From positions 1 to 35,853 of the forward strand of contig NZ_KV793784.1 of assembly GCF_001808555.1 (NCBI RefSeq): DNA of 35,853 bases, given 5' to 3'. The stretch comes from Porphyromonas sp. HMSC065F10. GTDB lineage: Bacteria > Bacteroidota > Bacteroidia > Bacteroidales > Porphyromonadaceae. A program made the position numbers and the translations under genes. How positions within the stretch are numbered: the first letter of the stretch is position 1; every line of letters starts with the position of its first letter. Of this stretch, positions 7,482 through 16,765 are shown piece after piece. Below the pieces are notes generated by a model that searched no databases, had not been told where the DNA came from, and saw only the letters and a list, made by a program, of their open reading frames with translations.

Positions 7482-8771
7482 TTACTCGTACTCCACGAGA
7501 TCCTTGCCGATGTCGTGCCGGTAGTACATATCGTCAAAGCAGGTCATCATCATCCGGTCGTAGGCTCTCTTCCTCGCCCGCATGATCCCTCTATCAAGTG
7601 CGGTGACGGCAAAGACTCGCCCGCCACATGAGCGGATGTCTCGTCCGCTGCCTGTGGTCCCGGAGTGGAAGACGATTGAGCTGTCGGTGTCGTCACCGTA
7701 GATGATGACCTGGGCGCCCTTGGGGTAGCTCTCTGGATAGCCCTTCATGGCCGCCACGACCGTGAGCGCTGTCTCCTCGATCTCGCCGGGGTCCTCGGTG
7801 TCGGCTAAGGTCTGATCCCGGAGGGCAAGCAGCGATGGAACCAGGTCGCCCGCAATCCTCGGCATTACCGCCTGTGTCTCGGGGTCGCCCATGCGGCAGT
7901 TGTACTCAATGACGTAGGGGTCGCCACCCTGATTCATCAGACCGAAGTAGAGGAACCCTCGGTAGTCTATCTCGTCCTCCGCAAGGCCGCGGATGGTGGG
8001 CTCGATGATCCTCTCTTTCACCTTCGTCATAAATTCATCATCGATAAAGGGGACAGGTGATACCGCACCCATACCTCCTGTATTGAGTCCCGTATCTCCC
8101 TCTCCGATGCGCTTGTAGTCCTTTGCCGTCGGCAGGATGCGGAAGCTCTTGCCATCGGTGAGGACGAAGACGGAGCACTCAATGCCGGTGAGGCAGCTCT
8201 CTATGAGGATCGTGTCGGCTGAGTGCCCAAACTTTCCCCCGAGCATACTGTCCAGTCCCTCCTCTGCCTCCTCGAGGGTCTGACAGATCAGCACGCCCTT
8301 GCCGGCTGCAAGACCATCCGCCTTGAGGACATAGGGAGCCTTCTCTTCGTTGCGGAGGTAGTCCATCGCCTGCTCCCGCTCATCGGCAATGAAGGAGCGG
8401 TACTTGGCTGTTGGGATGCCATGCCTCTGCATAAAAGCCTTGGCGAAGTCCTTACTCCCCTCCATCTGTGCCGCCTCGCGAGTGGGACCTACGATGTGGA
8501 GGGAGCTTAGCTCGGGGCGTGCTAATAGCCGGTCTACCAGCCCGCCTACTAAGGGCTGCTCCGGACCGACCACAAGTAGCTCGACAGACTCTTTGGTCAG
8601 AAAGTCTGCAACGGCATCGGCATCATTGATGTCGAGGTCGGCATTCCTTGTCTTGGGGAAAGCCCCCGCATTGCCCGGTGCAATGATCACCTCGCTGACC
8701 AGTGGACTCTTGGCTATTTTCCATGCTATGGCTTGCTCACGTCCTCCGGAGCCGAGCACTAATGCTTTCAT
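7482..8771 (-). CDS. purD: Phosphoribosylamine-glycine ligase PurD
   Basis: PurD joins phosphoribosylamine and glycine using ATP, the second step of purine synthesis. The 429-residue length is normal. It begins with the N-domain motif LGSGGREQA (usual family text GGREHA, so His is replaced by Gln). The family text continues with VGPEQPLV, then the ATP-grasp domain with KADGLAAGKGV, GDTGLNTGGMGA and the metal-binding NCRMGDPETQ. The C-terminal domain closes with SCGGRVFAVTA. It follows ptpA by 20 bases, so it is probably cotranscribed with a secreted peptidase. Confidence 0.96.
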   Translation of the reverse strand: MKALVLGSGGREQAIAWKIAKSPLVSEVIIAPGNAGAFPKTRNADLDINDADAVADFLTKESVELLVVGPEQPLVGGLVDRLLARPELSSLHIVGPTREAAQMEGSKDFAKAFMQRHGIPTAKYRSFIADEREQAMDYLRNEEKAPYVLKADGLAAGKGVLICQTLEEAEEGLDSMLGGKFGHSADTILIESCLTGIECSVFVLTDGKSFRILPTAKDYKRIGEGDTGLNTGGMGAVSPVPFIDDEFMTKVKERIIEPTIRGLAEDEIDYRGFLYFGLMNQGGDPYVIEYNCRMGDPETQAVMPRIAGDLVPSLLALRDQTLADTEDPGEIEETALTVVAAMKGYPESYPKGAQVIIYGDDTDSSIVFHSGTTGSGRDIRSCGGRVFAVTALDRGIMRARKRAYDRMMMTCFDDMYYRHDIGKDLVEYE

Positions 8772-8791
8772 ATCACTTACAGAAATTGAGA

Positions 8792-10945
8792 TTACTTGAG
8801 GAAGTCATCGAAGTAGCGACTGATGACGTTATTGAGGTGTACCCGATCCGGACCCAGGACATTGTGCTCGTGATCGGGATAGATCATATAGTCCGGGTAG
8901 GTGCGGGCGGCAATGCAGGCGTTGAGGAAGGTCTGAGAGTTTTGCCACACTACTACCGGATCGACACCGCCGTGGATGAGGAGCAGTCTCCCTCGCAGGT
9001 CCTTGGCTCGGTCAGAGAGACGCGCGGCAGCGTAGCCCTCGGGATTCTCCTGCGGGGTGTCCATATACCGCTCGCCGTACATGATCTCGTAGAACGCCCA
9101 GTCGATCACCGGACCGCCGGCGACACCGACCTTGAAGGTATCCCCGTGGGTCAGCATCAGATTGGTAGTCATGAAGCCACCGAAGCTCCAGCCGTAGACG
9201 CCAAGTCGGTCGGTATCGACGTAGGGTAGGGAGGAGAGAAACTTTACCCCCTCCATCTGGTCCTCCATCTCCGCCTTACCCAGCCGGCGGTGGATGATGC
9301 TCTCAAAGGCCATTCCTCGATTGTTGGATCCACGTCCGTCCACAGTGAAGACGATGTAGCCCTGCTCAGCCATATAGTTGTCCCAATTGTACCGGAGGCT
9401 CCGCCAGCTATCCGTCACCAGCTGGGCATGAGGACCTCCATAGACATAGACGATGGTCGGGTACTTCTTCCCCTCCTCGAGCGTTGCGGGCAGGGTCATC
9501 TTGTAGTACAGATCGGTCACACCATCGGCCGACTTGATCGTCCCGAGACGTACCTCGGGTCGATGGGAGAGGTCGGAGGGTACCTCGCACTTCTTGAGCA
9601 GATGAGAGCGGATGGCTTTTTTCCCTAAGTCAATGATCCGAGCCTCCGCCGCGGTGTCCTTGGAGCTGAAGAGATCATACGCTGTCGTATAGTCCGCCGA
9701 CAGACTGCAGGAGTGCCACCCCCGCTCAGGGGTGATGGCGGTCATCTTGCCACTCGCAAGCGCCACCCTATAGAGTGCCTGACCCATCGGGTAACCCTCG
9801 TTGCCGATGAAGTAGGCGTAGCGATCGTCCGGTGAGATCCCGTAGAGCGACTTGACCTCCCACTCTCCCTTGGTGAGCTGACGGATCAGCTTACCGTCCC
9901 TCGTGCGATAGAGGTAGAGGTGGCGGTAGCCGTCGATGCGGGTGGAGCGGACAAAAGCCTTGCCGTCACCGGTGAAGGCTATGGGTTCCAATGGCTCGAT
10001 GTACCTTTCGTTGCGCTCTGTCAGCACGGTTCGCACGGCGCGACCGCTCTCCACGCTGTACTCCACCAGGTTGCACTCGTCCTGCGAGCGCTTCACCTCA
10101 TCGATGTAGAGGCTCTTCTCGTCCGGTGCCCAGGAGAGGTTGGTGAAGTACCTGTCTCTGGGCTCACCGGTGGCGAGGTAGCGGATGGAGCCATCTGCTG
10201 TGTCGTAGATGCCTACGGTCGTATGCTGAGAGCCTTGTCCTGCCATCGGGTACTTCAGCGGGTCACTCTCCGCTATCGGACGATGGATCCGGACGATCGG
10301 GTAGTCCGTCACCTCCGACTGGTCGATGCGGTAAAAGGCGAAGTACCTGCCGCTCGGGGAGAAGAAGATACCCGACTCGGTCCCAAACTCGTTCCGCGCG
10401 GCCGGCATCCCGTAGACAATATCGTGCGATGAGTCGCTCACCAGCTCACGAGGCTCAGCCGCACCGCTCTCCAGTAGGGCCATCGTCTCACCGTCCGAGA
10501 GGACGATGTAGGAGGCTCCCGGAGCCACGTGTAGATGCTGCCACCGCTTCGTGTCGTACGCAAAGTGCTTGGCGACGGACTTAGACTTCAGGCCAATGAA
10601 GTCGATGCCCCTCTCTGTGGTGCGTGACAAGTACTCACCTTTGCCGTACACCGTCAGCCAGGGAAGTGCCATGACCGGGGTGTCGTCGATCTGTGACCAC
10701 TCTTGCAGCGTCAGGAGATCGGTCTCGCGACCGGACTTGTCCACCAGCTTGAGTCCCTCCTTGTCGTATGTGACCACGCCATCACCGATGATCCCGCAGA
10801 TCATCGGTGTAGAGGGTTGGTGGCTCCAGTAGGTCCGCCCCCCGGGGGTGACATCATCCAGCGTCAGTGGCTCGACGGTCTGTGCCTGTAGCAGGTGGCA
10901 ACCGGCGATCAGGGAGAGGAGAAAAAGGTAAGTCTTGGTGCTCAT
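8792..10945 (-). CDS. ptpA: Prolyl tripeptidyl peptidase, S9 family (PtpA-like)
   Basis: Serine exopeptidase that removes N-terminal Xaa-Xaa-Pro tripeptides, working at the cell surface or periplasm after endopeptidases such as gingipains. The 717-residue protein has the DPP-IV beta-propeller with the YPMAGQGSQHTTVGIYD segment and a C-terminal alpha/beta hydrolase. The triad is Ser587 in GWSFGG, Asp662 in GGVDPVV and His694 in DHEHNV. Glu620 in the YEIMYGER segment lies 33 residues after the serine, exactly where P. gingivalis PtpA has the Glu636 that distinguishes tripeptidyl from dipeptidyl peptidases. The signal peptide is short; it contains LIAGC at 12-16, which could be a lipobox, or it may be cleaved near LQA-Q. 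First gene of the purD unit. Confidence 0.92.
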   Translation of the reverse strand: MSTKTYLFLLSLIAGCHLLQAQTVEPLTLDDVTPGGRTYWSHQPSTPMICGIIGDGVVTYDKEGLKLVDKSGRETDLLTLQEWSQIDDTPVMALPWLTVYGKGEYLSRTTERGIDFIGLKSKSVAKHFAYDTKRWQHLHVAPGASYIVLSDGETMALLESGAAEPRELVSDSSHDIVYGMPAARNEFGTESGIFFSPSGRYFAFYRIDQSEVTDYPIVRIHRPIAESDPLKYPMAGQGSQHTTVGIYDTADGSIRYLATGEPRDRYFTNLSWAPDEKSLYIDEVKRSQDECNLVEYSVESGRAVRTVLTERNERYIEPLEPIAFTGDGKAFVRSTRIDGYRHLYLYRTRDGKLIRQLTKGEWEVKSLYGISPDDRYAYFIGNEGYPMGQALYRVALASGKMTAITPERGWHSCSLSADYTTAYDLFSSKDTAAEARIIDLGKKAIRSHLLKKCEVPSDLSHRPEVRLGTIKSADGVTDLYYKMTLPATLEEGKKYPTIVYVYGGPHAQLVTDSWRSLRYNWDNYMAEQGYIVFTVDGRGSNNRGMAFESIIHRRLGKAEMEDQMEGVKFLSSLPYVDTDRLGVYGWSFGGFMTTNLMLTHGDTFKVGVAGGPVIDWAFYEIMYGERYMDTPQENPEGYAAARLSDRAKDLRGRLLLIHGGVDPVVVWQNSQTFLNACIAARTYPDYMIYPDHEHNVLGPDRVHLNNVISRYFDDFLK

Positions 10946-10970
10946 TTTATCTCTATCTATACTCTTATAT

Positions 10971-11009
10971 TAAATGTACAAGACAATCGTTAGCTCAGTG
11001 TAAATGTAC
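10971..11009 (-). promoter_or_regulatory. Paired direct repeats upstream of ptpA
   Basis: The nine-base word TAAATGTAC occurs at 10971-10979 and again at 11001-11009, exactly 30 bases apart (three helical turns), in the 79-base gap between the MATE gene and ptpA. Read on the minus strand each copy is GTACATTTA, close to the TAnnTTTG -7 box. They could be tandem promoters or a regulator site. I cannot decide between these. Confidence 0.35.
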
Positions 11010-11024
11010 CAAAAGAAGTCCGAA

Positions 11025-12401
11025 TTATGCTCCCTCTGGTATCTGCTCCACGGACGTATCGGTGGGCGGGTAGATCTTGGCGCGTCCCTTCAGTAGGTAA
11101 TAGCCGCCTGCAAGTGTCCCCTTGAGGATGCAGGTGATGCAGATCGTCCACCAGAGGCAGGAGATCCCGCCGATCAGGCTGAGCAGTACGAGAGCCATGG
11201 GGATACGGAGGAAGTTGCACCCGATACTGATCGCTGACGGAGGTAGTGGGCGTCGCATACCGTAGAAGAAGCCCTGGAAGCAGACCTCGACCATCATAAA
11301 GGCTTGGGCCCATGCATCGATCCGGAGGTACTCCGCCCCGGCGGCGATACCGTGGGGATCATTGGGGATGATGAGGGAGAATAGCCACGACCCGCCGAAG
11401 TAATTGATCAGCGTCCCCACGATCCCGAAGAATAGGCAGAGCCAGAGGGTAAATCGCAGCCCCTCGCGGATCCGTCCGTACTTCGCAGCGCCATAGTTTT
11501 GCGACACAAAGCTGGAGAGAGACGTGGAGAATCCCTGACCGGCATTCCACGTGATGCCCTCCAGCTGTCCCCCGATCGTCAGGGTCATCACGCCGGTGGC
11601 GCCCCCCGCTGCGGAGGCAAAGCGGCCAAGGATAAGGTTGATCACCGCCAGGAACGCATTCATCAGCGCAGCCGGTACCCCCAGCTTAAGTATGGTCCGG
11701 GTCGTCTGGGCAGACAGCGTCCGGATCATCCGGAAGCCTCCCAGCAGCCGATCTCGGTACTTCATCTGGATGAGGAAGAGCGACATCAGGATCGCCTGTG
11801 AGAGCACCGTGGCGAGAGCGGCACCCCGTATGCCGAGACCGAGGACAAAGATGAATATTGGATCAAGGATCATATTGAGCCCCAGCCCGATCACATTGAC
11901 TACAAAGGGGATCTTGGAGAGTCCGGAGGCGTTGTATATCCCGATGAATGCATTGCTGAGAAAGATGAAGGGGAACCCCAGCGCACAGAGCCTCAGGTAG
12001 TCAGTCGCATACCTGTCCACCGGTGCCTCGAGCCCATAGAAGCCGATGAAGGTGTCTGTGAAGAGCATAAAGGTGAGCGAGGTGACGAGACCGAGGTAGA
12101 GTGCCAGTGTGATATTGTGAGCCGCAAAGTCCGCTGCTGCCCGCTCGTCCTTTCGCCCAATGCCATTAGCCACCGTTACCTCAGCACCTACCTTGGTGAT
12201 GAGCGTAAAGCAATTGACCAACCAGGTAAAGACGGATGCCGCACCGGAGGCAGCGACCGTCTGGCTACTCAGTCGTCCCAGCCACGCCATGTCGACGAAG
12301 CTGTAGAGCAGTAGGGTAAATGAGCTCCCCAGTATCGGCAGTGCCAGCGAAACGATCTGCTTACCGATCGGTCCCGCAGTAAGGTCCTTGGCCTCTCTCA
12401 T
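11025..12401 (-). CDS. MATE-family multidrug/cation antiporter
   Basis: Multidrug and toxin extrusion transporter of the inner membrane, expected to export a small molecule in exchange for Na+ or H+. The 458-residue length and roughly twelve hydrophobic helices fit the family. The N-terminal half has ALPILGSSFTLLLYSFVDMAWLG and a KVGAEVTVANGIGRKDERAA loop; the second half shows the pseudo-repeat, with GVPAALMNAFLAVINLILGRFA and WNAGQGFSTSLSSFVSQNYGA. The substrate cannot be predicted. It is the last gene of the ctpA-sui1-addA-rlmN unit, starting seven bases after rlmN. Confidence 0.92.
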   Translation of the reverse strand: MREAKDLTAGPIGKQIVSLALPILGSSFTLLLYSFVDMAWLGRLSSQTVAASGAASVFTWLVNCFTLITKVGAEVTVANGIGRKDERAAADFAAHNITLALYLGLVTSLTFMLFTDTFIGFYGLEAPVDRYATDYLRLCALGFPFIFLSNAFIGIYNASGLSKIPFVVNVIGLGLNMILDPIFIFVLGLGIRGAALATVLSQAILMSLFLIQMKYRDRLLGGFRMIRTLSAQTTRTILKLGVPAALMNAFLAVINLILGRFASAAGGATGVMTLTIGGQLEGITWNAGQGFSTSLSSFVSQNYGAAKYGRIREGLRFTLWLCLFFGIVGTLINYFGGSWLFSLIIPNDPHGIAAGAEYLRIDAWAQAFMMVEVCFQGFFYGMRRPLPPSAISIGCNFLRIPMALVLLSLIGGISCLWWTICITCILKGTLAGGYYLLKGRAKIYPPTDTSVEQIPEGA

Positions 12402-12407
12402 CGGTGA

Positions 12408-13439
12408 CTACGAGAGTGGCTTAAGTGTGGAGAGCATACCACATGCGGCGTCAATGTCCTGACCGCGCGAGCGACGTATCGTGGCGATGACGCCGTGATC
12501 ATTGAGGTAGTCGGCAAATTGCTCGATGACCTCCCTCCGGGACGAGTGATAGGGTAGTCCCTCGATCGGGTGGTAGGGGATAAGATTGACCCGAGACCTG
12601 AGTGGGCGGATCAGCTCCACCAGTGCCTTGGCGTGGCGGAGGTCGTCATTGAGCTCACCGAAGACGATGTACTCAAAGGATAGTCTCCGCTGACCGGAGA
12701 AGTCGTACTTGCCCAAGGTCTCGATTACCTCCTCGATGGGAAAGAGCCCCTCCACAGGCATTATCTCCGCCCGCTCCTCGGGGAAGGGGCTGTGCAGACT
12801 AACGGCAAGATTGGCTCTCTGCTCCTCAAGGAAGCGTGTCAGCCCCACTCGGGGACCGACCGTGCTAACGGTGATCCTCTTAGGGCTCCAGGCAAGCCCG
12901 TACTCAGCGGTCATGATCTCCAACACGGAGGCGACCACCTTGTAGTTATCCAGTGGCTCACCCATACCCATAAAGACGACGTTGGTGAGGGAGTCAAAGT
13001 GGGGAGCACTGAGCACTTGATTGATCACATCAGCTGCGGTGAGGTGCCCGTGAAATCCCATCTGCCCCGTGGCGCAGAAGCGACATCCCATCCGACATCC
13101 CACCTGTGAGGAGATACAGAGTGTCGCACGACCGTCCTCCTCCGGGATATAGACGGTCTCAAAGGTCTGCTCCGGACGATCCTGCTTGCGGAAGAGGTAC
13201 TTCTCCGTCCCATCTCGGGACACCTGCGTGAGAGCGACCGGGCAGCGACCGATGGTGCAGCAGGCATCTAACTTTGTGCGGAGAGCCTTCGGGAGATTGG
13301 TCATCTCGTCGAGGGTGGTGGCTCTCTTGACGTATAGCCACTCAGCGAGCTGCTTTGCCCGATACTTTGGCTCCCCGACCTCCTGCACAAGGGCGATAAG
13401 CTCGTCTAAAGTCAGTCCCAGTAATGTTCTTTTACTCAT
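12408..13439 (-). CDS. rlmN: Dual-specificity rRNA/tRNA methyltransferase RlmN
   Basis: RlmN is a radical SAM enzyme that methylates C2 of A2503 in 23S rRNA and of A37 in some tRNAs. I start it at the ATG at 13439, which overlaps the helicase stop by one base (TGATG); a GTG six bases upstream is in frame but less likely. In this 343-residue form the cluster cysteines are Cys115, Cys119 and Cys122 (CRMGCRFC). The SAM site is VFMGMGEPLDNY, the STVG motif follows, and the C-terminal cysteine that becomes the methyl-carrying thiol partner is Cys333 in AACGML. LIPYHPIEG is also typical. Confidence 0.96.
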   Translation of the reverse strand: MSKRTLLGLTLDELIALVQEVGEPKYRAKQLAEWLYVKRATTLDEMTNLPKALRTKLDACCTIGRCPVALTQVSRDGTEKYLFRKQDRPEQTFETVYIPEEDGRATLCISSQVGCRMGCRFCATGQMGFHGHLTAADVINQVLSAPHFDSLTNVVFMGMGEPLDNYKVVASVLEIMTAEYGLAWSPKRITVSTVGPRVGLTRFLEEQRANLAVSLHSPFPEERAEIMPVEGLFPIEEVIETLGKYDFSGQRRLSFEYIVFGELNDDLRHAKALVELIRPLRSRVNLIPYHPIEGLPYHSSRREVIEQFADYLNDHGVIATIRRSRGQDIDAACGMLSTLKPLS

Positions 13440-16400
13440 CAGCACACCTTGATTATCCCATCAGGACTGCGAAGGTACCACAAATATCCGGTCACCTCGT
13501 CCACGCCACTGCTGCGGAGCTGGTCGACATAGTGCCTGACCTGTCGGCGATAAGCCTCAGACACAGGGCCCAGGTCGCCCAGCTTGTAGTCTATGACCAC
13601 ACCGTGGAGCGTCCCGTCGCTTGCTCTCTTGAGTACTACCCGATCCGGTCTCTGCTCCCTACCATAGCCTTGGTCATAGAGGGTCGACTCCGTGCGGATG
13701 ATCGCCTTTCCATAGGATGGAAACCATTCGGAGTAGGTGGGATCATCCATCGCGGTGGTGAAGTTGTTGAGGAGCGTCTTGTAGTCCTCCTCGTTGATCC
13801 TGCCGGTGTTGCTGAGATTCTGGAGCAGGGGGGCAAAGTCATCAGCGGTATACACTGATGAGAGGAGACCGTGCATCAGTATGCCGAAGTCAGTCTTCTC
13901 ATCCGCATACTTATCTCGTACCTTCAGGTCTTTAAGGTCGACGATGCTGACGAGGCTGTCGAGGGTTACCTGACCACAGCTCGTCGAGGTCGACTCCTCC
14001 TTATGTCTCCGTGGCTTCTCCTCTACGTTGCTTCGCCACACCGATATGCCCTGCTGCTCCTCTGTGATAAGATCACCCTTGAGGTTGTCTAAGACAGCCA
14101 TACGATCCAGGATGATATCATTTATCCTGGTTGTCGTGCTTTTTTGAGGCTTTGGCTCAGTGAAGACATAGAGCTCGCTCTTGGCCCTCGTGAAGGCAAC
14201 ATACAGGAGATTAAGCATCTCCATATAGAGTGCCTCTCTCTCTGCCTCATAGATAGGTGCCAGGTCACTCGCCAACCCTCGCTTCTTATCATTTAGATCA
14301 ATCAGGTAGATGCCCGACTTCACCACTGAGGACAGCTCAGGATAGTCCTTATCAGGGATCCGGATCAGGCGGAGATCCCTCTTGTTTTCATTCAGTTTGT
14401 AGATGTCCCAGTTGGCGAATGGGAGTATGACGATGGGGAACTCAAGCCCCTTTGCTTCGTGTATCGTCAGGACATTGATGCGATCCAGCTCACCGCTTCC
14501 CATATCGATCTTAGCCTTCTTTATGTTCTGCTCCAGCCAGTCGTCAAACTGCCGGATCGTCAGATCCGGACTTCGCCTGCTGTAGGTGTATGCCAGGTCG
14601 ATGAAGGAATTGACATAGAGCTTTTCCTCGACAGGCAGCTCTCCGAGGAGATTAATGGCTCTGAGGAGGAACTCATACACCGACAGACCGGTGGTGGAGA
14701 GCTTCATAAGACTATCGTAGAGCTGCTCTGCTCTCTCCGTATCGCCCTCAGGCTTACTACTCTGTATATAGGACTGGATCATCAGTCTCAGTAGATTCTC
14801 GCTCTGAGGAGAGGCGGTCGAGAGTGCCCTGATCAGGGTCCTGAGGAGACGGACTATGACAGAGCTAGTCAGGCTGAGAGCACCCTTGCTTACAAAGGCA
14901 TACTGCCCTGCCTGATCTCCCTCCTCGGCAGCCCACTTGGTAAGCCACGTGGCGACTTCTTCGCACTTGCTGTTTGATCGCGAAAGGATCGCGATGTCCC
15001 CCGGCTTATATCCGCGGGCGAAGAGATCCACAAGGTGGTTGTGGAGGTAAGTCTTTACATCAGGTATACTCTCATCCTTTTTATTATCTGGTAGGACGGA
15101 GACCTCAATGTACCCGGCGCGGGAGGCTTTCTTATGATCGGGGACTTCTTGCTTCACATTATCCCTCTCATATACCATCTTGTGGAGCCTGGTCAGGTCG
15201 GTATCGTAGTCCTCTGTGTAGTAGCCATTATAATTATAGATGTCTGCAAAGAACTCGTTATTAAAGGTGATGATCCTCTCGTCGCTCCGCCAGTTTGTGG
15301 GCAGATTGATGACCTGATCGGTTTCGCCAGATCCTTTTTTGATCTCATCCACCAGGTTGATGAAGTTGCTACTCTCTGCCCCGCGGAAGGCATAGATGCT
15401 CTGCTTGGCATCACCGACGACGAAGTTCTCGTGTCCACTGCTTCGAGCTTCATTGATGAGTGGCTCAAAGTTGGACCACTGCAGCTTGGCCGTGTCCTGA
15501 AACTCGTCAATCACGTAGTGGTGCAGTCGCACGCCCACACGGTCGTAGACAAAGGGGGTGTCGTCTCCGTCTATGATCTGATCAAGGAGCTGATTAACCC
15601 TGGGGATGAGGAGCAGGTGATTCTGATGCTCATACTCCTCGATCGACTTGGCGATCTCTGCCAGTATGGGGATATAGTCCAAGTAGTCCAGTAGCAGTCG
15701 GGCGGCTAGGTACTCCTTGACCTCTTTATCATCCGGGAAGCAATTAAGAACGTCACCTATTAGCTTAGAGATTTCTTTTGTTCTTTCTTCCGTTTTCTCA
15801 TTGACCTTCCATTCCTTGATTAAGCTCTTGGAGATTCGCTTTGTTGGATCGGTGCTGCAGAAGGCTTTAATGAGTTCATCAATAGAGCTCAACCTCTTGA
15901 CTTTTTCTACTAGCTTGTTTGGTCTAAGCTCTATTAGTCTCTTGCCATATTCTACAGCTTTACTTAGGTCTGGCTCGTACTTGTCGACTACTCCTGTGAG
16001 GTATTGTTGGTTTTGACTTACGAGCTGTTGTGCTTTTTGGCTTAGGAGGTCGGACTTGATCTGCTCCCACTCATTGCCATTGATGAGGTGCTTAGCGATG
16101 TCAGCGATTTCCTTGAAGGGGTCCACCTGTTCGTCCGTGCCGATAGACTCGGTCTGGAGTCTTCTGACCACTTCCGAGATGTTGCTGTAGGTATTAGCAT
16201 CCATCTCGAGCTTTAGGTTATCGATGGCAAGGCTGATCGCCTCCTCGACATTCAGCTCAATCTGGTACGACCCGGAGAAACTCTGACCGGTGATCTCGCG
16301 GCGCAGACCCCGCAATACCTCTTGGAAGAAGGAGTCGATGGTCCGGACATTGAAGTGGCTGTAGTCCTCAAGGATCTGCTTTACAGCGTGCTCGCTAAGG

Positions 16401-16765
16401 CGTGGCAGGTCGGTACTCAGCTCCTTCACTGTCTTGCCGACCAGACCGCTCAGCTCCTTGATGACATCCTTGGAGATTCCCGTGATCTCATCCCCCTGCT
16501 TCACCTCGCTCAGGCGGATCAGCTCGCGGAGGATCCTCTGCTTGAGCTCCAGGGTCGCTTTCTTCGTAAAGGTGACGCCCAGGATACCCTGGAAACCGAA
16601 GTTGTACGGTTTCTCCTTCGACTCGGTTACATCACGGTCCCCTGAGCGGTCTGAGAGTGGGGTGTAGTGATTAAGAAAAAGGAGCAGCAGGAATTCCTTG
16701 ACCAAGCTGTACGTCTTGCCGCTTCCTGCCGAGGCAGAGTAGACCGTGAGTGTCTTCCTATCCAT
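13439..16765 (-). CDS. addA: UvrD/AddA-type helicase-nuclease
   Basis: Superfamily 1 DNA helicase with a C-terminal nuclease, expected to act in double-strand break end resection for recombination. In 1108 residues it shows Walker A ASAGSGKT (Lys17), the UvrD motif Ia VTFTKKA, Walker B/motif II DEFQDT at 420-425, motif III VGDAKQSIYAFRGAE, motif IV TNWRSDE, motif V TIHEAKGLEFP and motif VI LLYVAFTRAKSELYVF. The C-terminal PD-(D/E)xK nuclease has Asp1041, Asp1059 and Lys1061 (IDYK) with a following YRRQVRHY helix. No AddB gene is next to it, although the two often pair, so the AddA label is by domain order. Residues about 235-350 are Lys/Glu-rich and encoded by DNA near 39% GC, well below the neighbours. 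Confidence 0.88.
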   Translation of the reverse strand: MDRKTLTVYSASAGSGKTYSLVKEFLLLLFLNHYTPLSDRSGDRDVTESKEKPYNFGFQGILGVTFTKKATLELKQRILRELIRLSEVKQGDEITGISKDVIKELSGLVGKTVKELSTDLPRLSEHAVKQILEDYSHFNVRTIDSFFQEVLRGLRREITGQSFSGSYQIELNVEEAISLAIDNLKLEMDANTYSNISEVVRRLQTESIGTDEQVDPFKEIADIAKHLINGNEWEQIKSDLLSQKAQQLVSQNQQYLTGVVDKYEPDLSKAVEYGKRLIELRPNKLVEKVKRLSSIDELIKAFCSTDPTKRISKSLIKEWKVNEKTEERTKEISKLIGDVLNCFPDDKEVKEYLAARLLLDYLDYIPILAEIAKSIEEYEHQNHLLLIPRVNQLLDQIIDGDDTPFVYDRVGVRLHHYVIDEFQDTAKLQWSNFEPLINEARSSGHENFVVGDAKQSIYAFRGAESSNFINLVDEIKKGSGETDQVINLPTNWRSDERIITFNNEFFADIYNYNGYYTEDYDTDLTRLHKMVYERDNVKQEVPDHKKASRAGYIEVSVLPDNKKDESIPDVKTYLHNHLVDLFARGYKPGDIAILSRSNSKCEEVATWLTKWAAEEGDQAGQYAFVSKGALSLTSSVIVRLLRTLIRALSTASPQSENLLRLMIQSYIQSSKPEGDTERAEQLYDSLMKLSTTGLSVYEFLLRAINLLGELPVEEKLYVNSFIDLAYTYSRRSPDLTIRQFDDWLEQNIKKAKIDMGSGELDRINVLTIHEAKGLEFPIVILPFANWDIYKLNENKRDLRLIRIPDKDYPELSSVVKSGIYLIDLNDKKRGLASDLAPIYEAEREALYMEMLNLLYVAFTRAKSELYVFTEPKPQKSTTTRINDIILDRMAVLDNLKGDLITEEQQGISVWRSNVEEKPRRHKEESTSTSCGQVTLDSLVSIVDLKDLKVRDKYADEKTDFGILMHGLLSSVYTADDFAPLLQNLSNTGRINEEDYKTLLNNFTTAMDDPTYSEWFPSYGKAIIRTESTLYDQGYGREQRPDRVVLKRASDGTLHGVVIDYKLGDLGPVSEAYRRQVRHYVDQLRSSGVDEVTGYLWYLRSPDGIIKVC

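Noticed and set aside
13439-16765. Frameshift or phage origin of the low-GC helicase region
   Set aside because: The frame is continuous from Walker A to the nuclease lysine with all helicase motifs in order.
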